Source: Zhengitettix transpicula (taxonomy: Eukaryota; Arthropoda; Insecta; Orthoptera; Tetrigidae). Taken from it: a stretch of 64,000 nt of DNA. The translations under genes and the position numbers were made by a program. Location of the stretch: NCBI GenBank assembly GCA_037074705.1, contig CM073590.1, positions 237,262,101 to 237,326,100 on the forward strand, written 5' to 3'. Positions 1 through 9,914 of the stretch are shown in pieces (within the stretch, counting starts at the first letter, position 1; every line of letters begins with the position of its first letter). Below the pieces are notes generated by a model. It was not told the origin of the DNA and did no database searches. It was given only the letters and a program-made list of their open reading frames with translations.

Positions 1-280
1 CATTCCCTTCTCCGTGCCTCGACCAGTTTAGGAGGCAGCTGGCCGACTATTCCAATGGGAATAGCGAACAACTCTTACCGTATGCCCAAGGTCTGTGACC
101 CCGGAACATACACCTCTCAAAACAGGCCGAGGTGCCTCGGCTTGTGGGAACCTTAGTTCAAAAACGGAGAGGAAAAGGCACACCCAAAGGTAGCCCCTTC
201 GTATCTCTCCTAAAAGGTTCTGCCTGCGAGAGAACATCCCTCGCAGGTATTGCCTGCGAGAGAATAGTCCTCGCAGGCCT
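1..280 (-). repeat. CTGCGAG-family retroelement copy 1 (cut by window edge)
   Basis: This is the 5' half of the family on the minus strand; the 3' half lies outside the window. It contains the CTATTCC/GGAATAG hairpin near position 50, the palindromic block GAGGTGCCTCGG near 130, and two 5' palindromes of the type CCTGCGAG...CTCGCAGG at about 222-278. The small open frame on this stretch is a by-product of GC-rich repeat sequence. Confidence 0.9.
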
Positions 281-674
281 AGTCTATTACTTTAGATAAA
301 ATATTCTTAGTAATAAATTCTTATAAGAATGTAAATGGCTGTAGTTGAGTTGCAGTCAAAGAGGACATTTTATAATTGTTAAGTCAAAATATTATTTTAA
401 GGTAAATTAAACAAGAAAAAATATTTTTAGCTCATAAATGGACAAAGGAAATTTTTTTTTACTAGTTTGCAATAATTTTATTTAAATAAAACAGACAACA
501 AAAAACTCAAGCTTAATTAAAAAAGTTTAGGAACTTTTTTTGTCTTCATGACTTTACCCGAAGTAAGACCGGTTTCCTTTCCTCGCTGTTTAAAATTATC
601 TTTTCGAGACTTGTATGGTGTTGTCCGTGGTTACTGGTTACCTACAATGGCAGCCGGATGCTTTTTCTTAAAAC
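281..674. other. AT-rich stretch without recognised feature
   Basis: No coding potential or repeat was recognised. Homopolymer A and T runs are frequent. The upstream end of the mariner relic, including any terminal inverted repeat, could lie here but I could not identify it. Confidence 0.5.
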
Positions 675-1705
675 CTATCTGATCCGCTCTTTCTTTTTTG
701 CATTTTATGGTGAAATACCAGAAGAGGTCCATTATATGCATTCTGAGTTTCACAAGGGTAGTAACGCAACAGTTGATACCAAAAAATAATTGCGATGTTT
801 ATCCATGTGCATTAGACGTTTCTAAATGCCAAAGGTGGCTTTCCAAGTTCAAATCAGGAAATTTTGATTTTTTTAACTCGATATGGAATGCCAAGAACTT
901 TAGACAAAATGACATGTTAAGGGCGGAATTGGAAGATAATCCGCGTTGATCGAGGAACTGTCAGAAGTTCTTAACCAACCTTGGTCGACCATCCAAGAAC
1001 ATTTACAGCTGATTGGTGAAATAAGTAAAGCAGGTGATTGAGTTCCGCATAATCTGTTGGAAGAAAACAAAGATAACTTATTGCTTCAGCGGCACAATAC
1101 AGAAGCGTTTCTTGATCACTGGAGATGAAAATTGGGTCCTCTGTGATAATTCAAAATGCAGAAAAATGAATGACTCGGCACTAAGTACAACCAAGCCAGG
1201 GTTACACCCCCTAAAAAGGCACTTTTGTGTGTTCGGTGGAGATTTCGTTCATTTTGAAGAAGTGCTGATACCTGGGCAAACTCTGGAATGCAGACCGTTA
1301 CCGTGGACTATTGTATCGAGTAAATCAATCTTTAATAATCGAAAACTTCCCAGCGATTGTCATCATAAAAGGCGTTACTTTTGCAATACGATAGTGCAAG
1401 GCCGCGCACTACGCTAGACGAACCCTGGAAAAAAATTATTAATGAAATGGGTTGGAAGGTATTTCATCACCCACCACACTCACCAGATATTGCGCCATTG
1501 GATTTCCAATTTATTCCAATCGCTAAAACATTTCCGAAGTAGCCAATTGAGGTTGATGTCCAAAATGCAACCTCAAGATCTTTTTCTCAGAAACTAATTG
1601 ATTTTGAACGATCCGGCATCTCAAATTTACATTCTAGATGGCAAAAGGTTGTTGGTAACAAGGGCGATTACGTCATTGATTAAAAATAAAAACTTGTTAA
1701 AAATT
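675..1705 (+). pseudogene. Decayed mariner-type (Tc1/mariner) transposase
   Basis: An intact mariner transposase is about 345 residues, binds terminal inverted repeats with an N-terminal helix-turn-helix domain, and cuts DNA with a DDD catalytic triad. Here the reading frame is broken by several frameshifts and stops. Recognisable blocks in order are CQRWLSKFKSGNFDF (about 815-865), a DNP-ending segment to about 946, TGDENW with the first catalytic aspartate (about 1121-1138), LHPLKRHFCVFGGD (about 1205-1248), YDSARP with the second aspartate (about 1387-1404), HHPPHSPDIAPLDF with the third (about 1465-1505), and a C-terminal RWQKV (about 1636-1650). Spacing between the second and third aspartates is 36 residues by direct translation, against the usual 34. 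Terminal inverted repeats were not found. The element cannot make an active enzyme. Confidence 0.85.
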
Positions 1706-2037
1706 TATCTGTTTGAATTTCATGTAAAAAAAACTGACATTACTTTCCAGTCCACCAAGTCGACTACCGGAGATTCTTTTGGATTTGTTTTCCGCTAAAA
1801 TAATGTATACTGAATACAGTTTATACTGAAGAAATCAACAACAATAAAATCCGTAAACAATAAAGTGGAGTGTTATTTCAGTTTTTTTCCCCCATCTGCC
1901 TTTTTCAGTTATAATTCCTTCGTTTTTCTCTTTATATACTTTTTATTATTGTATAAAATTTTGCACGCACCCGGTTTGTTTATTTATTAATTGTAAGTTC
2001 ATCCATAGAATATTTAAATAAAAAAATTATTAATAAA

Positions 2038-2113
2038 AAAGATAGCAAAATTCCGTCAAAATGAATTATTATATAAATACCACACAACGTTTCTGGGATC
2101 CTTGTCCCTATAT
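2038..2113 (-). repeat. Penelope-like element 3' tail fragment
   Basis: Read on the minus strand this matches the tails at 7.2, 40.6, 42.9 and 55.4 kb: ACAAGGATCCCAGAAACG, then TGTGTGGTATTTATAT, then a degenerate form of the terminal TTTGTCTGTATTGGCTATC block. The CTGANGA half of the hammerhead-like motif is missing here. Confidence 0.6.
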
Positions 2114-2119
2114 TCTAAC

Positions 2120-2215
2120 GGAACATTGCAGTTTCGCACACTAGATGGCAAAAGGCTGGTTACAACGAAGGTTATTAAATCATTGATTAATAATAAATAC
2201 ATGTTAAAATTAACA
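2120..2215 (+). repeat. Second mariner 3'-end fragment
   Basis: The segment with CTAGATGGCAAAAGGCTGGT followed by CATTGATTAA and ACATGTTAAAAT closely matches the C-terminal end of the mariner relic at about 1630-1705. It is a separate fragment separated from the first by a PLE tail, so either two mariner copies or a broken duplication existed here. Confidence 0.65.
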
Positions 2216-2918
2216 TTCCCATCCTCTTGAGTCTGGGCGATTTAACTTGAAACGGAAACCGAAAATGAATAAGCTCCAAAAAAGAAAGGAATCATTAATG
2301 GAATAACAAATTCATTGCAGAAAATTATTTGGCGTATGCCTTCCGTAAACGTATTCCGGGAACTATTGAAATCAGTTGCCATGTTGCCATCCCGAAAGCG
2401 GCAACGTTAAGGCTATCAGACACGACAGGAAGGCAATGAGGCGTGTGTGGGTGGAGGTGTGTACCGCGAATTACACCCCCCCCCCCTCACACCCAGCACC
2501 ACACCCTTGTGGCAACTGGTCCATTTACATTCGGCGTCCCCCCGTGTTAGCACGTGTTAATGCGTTCCAATTACACGCCAATAGCCGGAATCTTCTAACC
2601 CTTAACCCAGATATCCAGGTAAACACTGGTGGGTCCAAGAGTATTGTAGAACTCGCGTGCTAAAGAAAATTAAGTTTACTGAGTTTGACGACTACAATCT
2701 GAATTCTATAACTGCGAAATATAAATTTTAATTTTTTCAGTCCTTCAGAGTAAATGCCCACCCTTCAAGAAAATAAAAAAGTTTTCTAAGCGTAGTTATG
2801 TCTCTTTTCCGACGCGGCAGTGGCGTCACAGCCATCTACGTCATATCTGAGCAATCATAAAGACGCTGCATGCCTGGAAGAAGACGTAATATAACTTATA
2901 AAATGGATCACCGAATTG
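2216..2918. other. Unassigned sequence
   Basis: A GC-richer block at about 2380-2660 includes a run of nine C at about 2477. The single open frame there has no recognisable domain and low complexity. No repeat relationship inside the window was seen. Confidence 0.4.
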
Positions 2919-3345
2919 TTTCCCACAAGCCGAGGCACCTCGGCCTGTTCTGAGAGGTGTATGTTTCGGGGTCGCAGACCTTGGGCATACGGTAAGAGTT
3001 GTTCGCTATTCCCATTGGAATAGTTGGCCAGCTGCCTCCTAAACTGGGCGTGGCACGGAGAAGGGAATGCTGCGTCCCCACAGCAAACTCCTCTCCCGCT
3101 ATCGGAAGGGCGTGGGGCAAGTACCCAATGCCCGACCTACCCGATGCAGGTTTTTCTAGGGTTCTCCCTGCATTTCTTTAGGCAAATGCCGGGTAGGATC
3201 CTTAAAATATAGCCCGGGGGCCCTAGTTAGCCCTTGGCTACCTTGCTCTACCCTTCCGCGTCCCCCCTTTCAAATCCCTTCCTATGCTATTAAAGGGGAG
3301 TTGCCCAAAGTGGATCACCCTCATGTAGCCTGTTGCCCTAAAAAC
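2919..3345 (+). repeat. CTGCGAG-family copy 2 (5' truncated)
   Basis: This copy starts at TTCCCACAAGCCGAGGCACC, so the 5' palindromes are missing, and runs through the CTATTCC/GGAATAG hairpin to the end GTTGCCCTAAAA. The A tail is short and no clear target-site duplication was found. The overlapping small open frames are family-wide shadows. Confidence 0.92.
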
Positions 3346-4520
3346 AATGTTTCAAATCTTCAAAGCTTTCGTTTTACGACCTTCTTTTGTAATTTTAAGT
3401 ACTTACGTAGAAAATTTATAGCCGTGCATTTTATACTATGATTTTTATCTTTGCAACAAAATTAAATTAATTCTAAGTCTTTATCAGCGCTGTATCGTTG
3501 TGACTCTTTCTACTTTTCTCGAAGAGTCACCACTCCTAGCACACGTAATAAAGACAGGGAGAGAGAGATTGTTACAGGACGAACATTAACAAGTAAAAGG
3601 AATGACTTACTCTTCACAGGAGAGATTCATTGCAGAAGGAAACTGCGAATAAACGCGAAAGATGAAGGAATCGGAACAATAGACCGAAGTGACCTCGTTC
3701 CTTAAGTTGGCGTCCGAAGGATCTTCTTCTCCGGCGGAAATAGTCTAAAAGGATGTAGGATGGAAGAAAAAAAAATGAATGAGATATCGTCTCTTAAAAA
3801 GAAGGGGTTGAAGGACGGGGGGAGGGGGGCGGCAGGAAAAAAGTATGGAACTCCATTGGGAACGAAGCCAGCCAGAATGCGCTTAAGAGGAACGAAGACC
3901 AATAGCTCTCCACAGGAAACTCATTATACATACACAGCGGAAGGGGTGGAAAACCAACTCCCCCATGAATACGTTGGCGGCGGCGATGTTATATCACAGT
4001 GACAAATAGATACCGCAACAGGTAGTTGAAAGACAAGTAATTCCTCACCAAAAGAGTCGCATCTGCTAATTGGATACAGCTTCTGATCTGTAGCTAATCC
4101 GTACAGAGAGATTCATTTTTAATAATCAGTCAAAGGAGAATAACAGCCTTCATTAAAGACGACTTTATAAGATCCAGATTTTCAATTATTTTCCGCTTTA
4201 TCAATATTGTAAAATTTTGGAATCAACTAGGGTTTTTTTATTTTTCACTTTGGAGGGCTATGTACCAAGACTTCAGGATGTTTCTAATAAGCACAAGTAC
4301 AATTCAATTTTACAGAATAAATATATATATATGATTATAAAAAAATAGCTTCCCAAGACATATGTTAACAGTGAACAAAGGACCATCGCTGATGGATTCC
4401 ATCTTTCTTCTAGACGAATTTCATGTATATTATAAATCTTTCTATTTATAACCTGATTTTTTTTTGTCAATATTTACTAAAATGTTGCTAAAAGTATGTT
4501 AAGTAATTATTTACTTTTAA
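3346..4520. other. Unassigned sequence
   Basis: This is mixed composition sequence with a purine-rich GGGGGGAGGGGGGCGG-like stretch at about 3818-3833. Short open frames on both strands show no family signature. From about 4200 it becomes strongly AT-rich. Confidence 0.4.
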
Positions 4521-4947
4521 TTTTTTTAGAGTAACATGAGGGTAATCCTCGTGGTGGCTACTCCCGTTTAATAGCATATGAAGGGAATTCAAAGGGAGGA
4601 TGCGGAAGGGTAGAGGAAGGTAGCCAAGGGTTAATTAGAGGACCCCAGGCTGTAGTTTAAGGATCCTACCCGACAATTCGCCTAAAAGCGATGCAGGACA
4701 AACCTTTGAAAACCTGCATCAGGTAGGTCGGGCTTTGGCTCTCTTCCCACGCCCTTCCGATGGCGGGAGAAGAGTTTTCTGTGCGAACGCAGCATTCCCT
4801 TCTCCATACCTCGACCAGTTTAGGAGACAGCTGGCCGATTATTCCAATCGAACAACGCCAAGGCTTGAGGGAGTCTTAGTTAAAAACCGAAGAGAGAAGA
4901 AGGTAGCCCTCTCCGTCTCTCCAGAAAGGTTCTGCCTGCGAGAGCCA
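4521..4947 (-). repeat. CTGCGAG-family copy 3, internally deleted
   Basis: On the minus strand this runs from one 5' palindrome half (about 4935-4945) to the 3' end with a poly-A tail, seen as poly-T at 4521. It is more diverged than most copies and lacks the stretch between the second arm of the central hairpin and the 5' block. It is probably one of the older insertions. Confidence 0.88.
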
Positions 4948-6905
4948 AGCACCAAAAGGCTGATGATTTGAGCCATCTTTTAATTCATACAGTTTCCTTT
5001 ATTCATGAATGTGCCAGAAACATATTAAATTCAAAATAAACATATTTATACATTTCCCATGGAAAATTAACGGTATTTTAACAACTTAAAATCCTTCAAT
5101 TTATTCCAATGTTAAACAGTGTTTAGGAAAAATAATCTCTTGGTTCTCTTATATAACATCGACGTTTTGTCGCTGAATATTTTGGACCTTCATAGCAACG
5201 GAGTCAACGTGTTAAGAAAACATTCGCTCAACTCCCTTGGAGCTGCTTCTATTTATCAGAATAACTGAGAACATAAAATTTCATCTCTCGGTACCGTGTC
5301 GCGTTACCGTGAAATACACAGCACCATAACATTCAAACTTGTAAAAATATCAACAAATAAAAAAGTAACTGGTAAAATCTAACTATAAGAAACCTCACGA
5401 GGGCTTGTACTCTCAGTTTTTATATCACGTTCTCCCCACCTCTAGGAAACGTCATCCATTTATTCTGCAATTTCGTCATAACCGTATAAAGGCTTCCCAT
5501 TAAAAACTCTCTTCACTCTGGCGTCTCATGACCCACCTTGCCACGAATATTTTTTTAATACATACAAAAAATATTATTTTGCAATATCTCAACATTTTAC
5601 GATAGCGAGACACTTTTCAAAGTGCTTTCAATTCTGATGTGCATATTTCGTCAATGAAACTATAAAGTAAGTATTCTGTGGTACTACACTACCGATATGA
5701 TTTTCTATAAAGATATATTGCTGAATATTTACTTTCCTTAAGAGGTACTCTTGCAAACCGCTGGTAGGATGAAAACAGTTAAAATATATTGGGTGAACCG
5801 TTAAAAGGTATAAATTATAAACCGTATTTTTTAATAAGTTATCACGTTCTAATGACAGTGACTCTTTCCAGTAATTTCCCAACAAAGTAATATTTCTTTA
5901 AATTTCTTAAATGAAACGTGTCGTGTTACGTAATTTAATCTTGCGTATTTTCTCAGAATCTTATCACATTAATACAAATAGAATTAACGTCTGTTTCAAT
6001 TAATGAAAATTAATAGTACCTTAGTTTCCAGAAAAATCTAATATGAGAAAGTTGTTCTGAAGCGCCAGCTACGTTTAAAATATTTTCTTTTCAATTGTTT
6101 CGTATTAAATAATATATGTTCTTAATACATTAACGCAGGAGTTATACATAAATACATCAACGAAAATGTTTTTTTTAATTAAAAGTTTAATGTCTCACTA
6201 ACTTAAATGTCATTAGCAACCCCCCTACATTAGCTAAAACATATTCTAATAACGAAACCTAAATTTATACCATTACTAATTTTCAGACCAAGTATCAAGT
6301 ATTAGTATTTCCAAATTACACGTTTTATGCATTTAACTGGCTGTTGGTTATGGACGGACGCACATCGTCAAAGACTTCAGTGCCCCTATCGCAATGCAAC
6401 CAGCAATACACCTTTCAGCCGAATATCATGTTCGACTCTTATTGGATACGAAAAGTGAAACATGCACTTTCAGCCTGGTTTCAAATTTTTAAATATACGT
6501 ATATATGACGCTAAAAATAATGTGGTCTGTAAGAAAACAACGATTACTGACCGGACAATTTATGAAAAGCTAACAATTTTTCTGGGTAGTTTGGATGCAA
6601 ATATTAAAGACAAGAACACGAAAGGCAAGATAAATGATTCAGTTAGGAAACTGAGAGAAAATTGAATAACTAGCTAGAGATGAAAAAATTTACGTTAGAT
6701 TGAAAATTAATAATATAAAAGATAGCCAAATACAGATTCTTCTTAGCAACCTGAAGAAACCTTACCAGAACCTTAAAATAATTGATTATAAATTATTTCC
6801 CATCATAATTAAACATTTAACTTTATCCTACTTGTATTAAATACAATTAATGTAAATTTTCCAAAAGTTAGATTTTATTTATAAACATTAAAATTACAGT
6901 TAACT
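4948..6905. other. AT-rich stretch without recognised feature
   Basis: There is no coding potential and no repeat shared with the rest of the window, apart from a short block AAAGATAGCCAAATACAGA at about 6718 that resembles the terminal PLE tail block. A degenerate hammerhead-like trace on the minus strand near 5140-5210 is too weak to call. Confidence 0.4.
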
Positions 6906-7175
6906 AAAATATATGACGTTTCATTCCTTTTTTTATCGACTTTTTCAGATGTATATTATAAAAAAATTTAAATAAATCAAATTTGAATAAAACAGTTTAA
7001 CATACCTCATTTACACATCCTACAACAATTGTAGCGAAATGATTTTGGCCTTGGAAGTCCTCGGAGTATGTCTATTGTTTCTATTTTAAATTGTTTTATT
7101 CAAATTTTAAACTCTTTCGTTAATAATATACACCTGAAGAGGTCCTTAAAGAACGGGATGAAACGTTATTTATTT
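6906..7175. repeat. Divergent inverted PLE-type repeat with hammerhead-like motifs
   Basis: The left arm (about 6906-7000, minus) and right arm (about 7083-7175, plus) match over about 95 bp. Both carry TTTTATTCAAATTT, then ATATACA(C/T)CTGAA, then GGGATGAAACGTT or its variant. The right arm has CTGAAGA (7134-7140) and GAAAC (7160-7164), the two conserved blocks of a hammerhead ribozyme core. The left arm has the degenerate form CTGAAAA. Such motifs are known from the terminal repeats of Penelope-like elements. Confidence 0.65.
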
Positions 7176-7189
7176 TAAAATGAAAAATG

Positions 7190-7295
7190 AAGACTTTTGG
7201 CCAGTGCACCTAAAGAAAGGAACAAGTATCCCAGAAACGTTGAGTGGCATTTATATTATCACTTATTTCGTCTGTATTTGGGTACCTGTTTTATT
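7190..7295 (+). repeat. Penelope-like element 3' tail
   Basis: This matches the tails at 40.6, 42.9 and 55.4 kb: CACCTAAAGAAAGGAACAAG, then CCCAGAAACGTTGAGTGGCA, then TTTATATTATC and a TCTGTATTTGGGTACC block. It lies immediately downstream of another PLE-type repeat. Confidence 0.7.
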
Positions 7296-8336
7296 ATGAA
7301 CTAGTTAGACTCCTTGTTAATGGAGCAGTTATTTTGTTTCGCTGCCAATACGAGTTGAGATGTCGTCTGTTTTTTGCATTCAGGAAGAAGCGCTCCATTT
7401 GTTTCTTCGAGGGGGTGTAACTGATTATCTAACGGACCCTATGTGGTAAATAACTATATGGAGGACGTCTACGCGAGGAGCAGGTCAACAATCGTCACCG
7501 GCAAACAGCGGCAGTGGCAGCAAGTGGCACGCTTACGTTGCGTCACCACCAAAGGGGGACAATACGGCCCGAGGGCATCAATCCAAAACGCGGAACACAC
7601 ACACAGAGAGACCACCACCACGCTTGGGCGTTTCAATTAGTCGGTAATTAATGACCTGCGACGCCCTGTCTCTGGGGAAGTTCTCACGTCATGTCAAGCG
7701 AAAACCAAACAGAGGCTGCGGCGGCACAAGACCCAAAGTATCGGCGGCGGTGGCAGCGCGATATGTTTTATTCACTGAGCGAAAACTTAGGGACAAGGAG
7801 AGAGAGAATGATGGATGAGGCTGCGCCTCGTGTGACGTGAATACATGAATAACACTAGTCCTGTGTGTGAGTGTGTGTGTGTGTGTGGCCGGACACACAG
7901 AGAGCGCGGTGTGCGTTACGTCGCTGATTAAAGTAGAAAAGCTCCTCTGGAACACAGCCACGAGTTTAGTCTCCAACAGCGCGGACGGCGACGCGACGGA
8001 ACCTTTAAAATTAAATAACTGCTCGCGAAACTTCTCTCAACATAGATTATATTTACACTACCCCTTTGCAATCCTACGAGAATACAAAACTGAGTAATTT
8101 AAGAGGAAAATAAAATTAACAAGGCGCAACAGGGTGTATTTCTTTCCTTTTAAATATAGTCTTTGGATTTGAAGATCAAGAGCGAACATGCTTTTTAATA
8201 AAAAAAATGGGGTTCATATAATATCCACAGCTAAGAATTTGAATAAAAAATGGCGTTATGTAAGAGTACTTTATTTTTAAAATGTGTTGGCTATAAATTA
8301 ATGCGTCAATTCCTCTCACCTCGTCAATTGTTTAGT
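7296..8336. other. Unassigned, partly GC-rich sequence
   Basis: Between about 7400 and 8000 the GC content and CpG frequency rise above the surroundings, and a GT microsatellite sits inside (7862-7889). Small open frames on both strands have no recognisable domain. A regulatory or untranslated exon role is possible but not supported by any specific signal. Confidence 0.35.
7862..7889. repeat. GT dinucleotide microsatellite
   Basis: This is a run of GT units with one GA interruption. Confidence 0.9.
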
Positions 8337-8399
8337 AGGTAGATCGCCTGAGGTCGTCGGCTGACCAGGGTCTGATGAGGTCGTGTACGTGATCTACCT
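8337..8399 (+). other. Closed hairpin-forming block
   Basis: AGGTAGATC (8337-8345) pairs perfectly with GATCTACCT (8391-8399). The loop is GC-rich in an AT-rich setting and repeats GAGGTCG twice. This could be a structured RNA or part of an unknown repeat. It was seen only once in the window. Confidence 0.3.
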
Positions 8400-8599
8400 T
8401 CATTCCTCTTTCTCCATTGATTCTGTTCAACATCTATACATCGACTGTTTGCCATCCATACAGTAGCTTTGTTCCAATTACCCATCAACTTTTATACCCA
8501 ATAACTTCCTTCTCTGCGCCTCTACTGGCATTTTTAGAACCTCGGCCGTTTTATGTGATAACTCAAAATTTTACTTCTTCTTCGTTTTTATTCATTTAT

Positions 8600-8752
8600 T
8601 TACAGTGACATCAACAGCTCAGATTATTAACGACTCATTATGGGAACTCAATGTACCTTGTTGGGAAACTGACGTCCATGCCCTCGCCGGATTCGAATCC
8701 GGGACCACTGTGATGCGAGGCAGTCACGCTGACCCCTACACCACAGGAGGTT
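8600..8752 (-). repeat. tRNA-derived SINE, family 1
   Basis: On the minus strand the head reads CTGTGGTGTAGGGGTCAGCG, an A-box region, followed by TGCCTCGCATCACAGTGGTC and the B box GGATTCGAATCC (about 8690-8701). This is the internal RNA polymerase III promoter of a tRNA-like gene. It shares the head with the SINE at 43.6-43.8 kb. No real tRNA cloverleaf forms and a tRNA-unrelated body follows to the left. Confidence 0.75.
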
Positions 8753-9308
8753 CACTTCATCTTCTACCCTTCTCCAATCATGATATTTTCATTCAGGCCC
8801 AAACCTTTACTCTTCATTCTAACCCTATTGCACCCGGACAAACATTTACACAAAATTTAACAGGTAGGTGCACTTTGTTTTTAGGTCAACGCCTGCTTGT
8901 TTTTCGCATGGTGGCTACAAGCATGGAGTCTCCCTTTCTGTGATGCGAACACTTTCGGAACCAAGGTTGCCGATCTTCATACCTGGGAATTCCGTTCGAC
9001 TAGCGCTCTGTCATAAAAACAGATTTCTCATATGCTGCATAAACTTCCGTTTAAAAGGAAACAAAAATTATTTTAATAGTGTAAAACTGCGCTCGTTACT
9101 TTTTCTAGAATGCCGAACATTATAATTTCACAAGATTTTTTAAAAAAAATCACGTCGGGTATCGTATACACAGTTGTTTGTATTCTCTTTTTTTCCACTT
9201 GAAAGGATTATTAGATTATTTCAATAGAAGTTAATACAGACATTTTAGAATCGGTTGAAGACATTAGTAAATTTTGTGCATAGAGTAGTGGCCACAGTAA
9301 TGTAATAG
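8753..9308. other. Unassigned sequence
   Basis: No recognisable gene or repeat. It becomes AT-rich towards the CTGCGAG cluster. Confidence 0.4.
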
Positions 9309-9898
9309 TATTATAATTATTTTATTTTTTTTATTTTTTAGGGCAACAGGCTACATGAGGGTAATCCACTTTGGGCAACTCCCCTTTAATAGCATAGGAA
9401 ATGATTTGAAAGGGGGGATGCGGAAGGGTAGAGGAAGGTAGCCATGGGTTAACTAGAGCCCCCGGGCTATATTTCAAGGATCCTATCTGGCATTCGCCTA
9501 AAGAAATGCAGGGAAAACCCTAGAAAAACCTGCATCAGGTAGGTCGGGCATTGAGTACTTGTCCCACGCCCTTCCGATAGCGGGAGAGGAGTTTGCTGTG
9601 GGGATGCAGCATTCCCTTATCCGTGCCTCGACCAGTTTAGGAGGCAGCTGGCCGACTATTCCAATGGGAATAGCGAACAACTCTTACCGTATGCCCAAGG
9701 TCTGCGACCCCGGAACATACACCTCTCAAAACAGGCCGAGGTGCCTCGGCTTGTGGGAACCTTAGTTCAAAAACGGAGAGGAAAAGGCATACCCAAAGGT
9801 AGCCCCTTCTAAAAGGTTCTGCCTGCGAGAGAAAATCCCTCACAGGTTACCTGCTAGAGAATCCTCTCGCAGTTTTTGGTTCCCCTTATTATAATTAT
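9309..9898 (-). repeat. CTGCGAG-family copy 4, full length with target-site duplication
   Basis: The element (9321-9886) lies between two perfect 12-bp copies of TATTATAATTAT (9309-9320 and 9887-9898). On the minus strand it begins with two palindromes (about 9819-9873), passes through the body, and ends in a poly-A tail seen as T-rich sequence at 9321-9341. This copy defines both ends of the family. Downstream, in opposite orientation, lies the copy 5/6 dimer. Confidence 0.95.
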
Positions 9899-9914
9899 AC
9901 TTACCAGTATTGTG

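Noticed and set aside
5140..5215. PLE-type motif on the minus strand (GAAGGTCC...ACAAAACGTCG)
   Set aside because: Both conserved blocks are mutated and no inverted partner was found.
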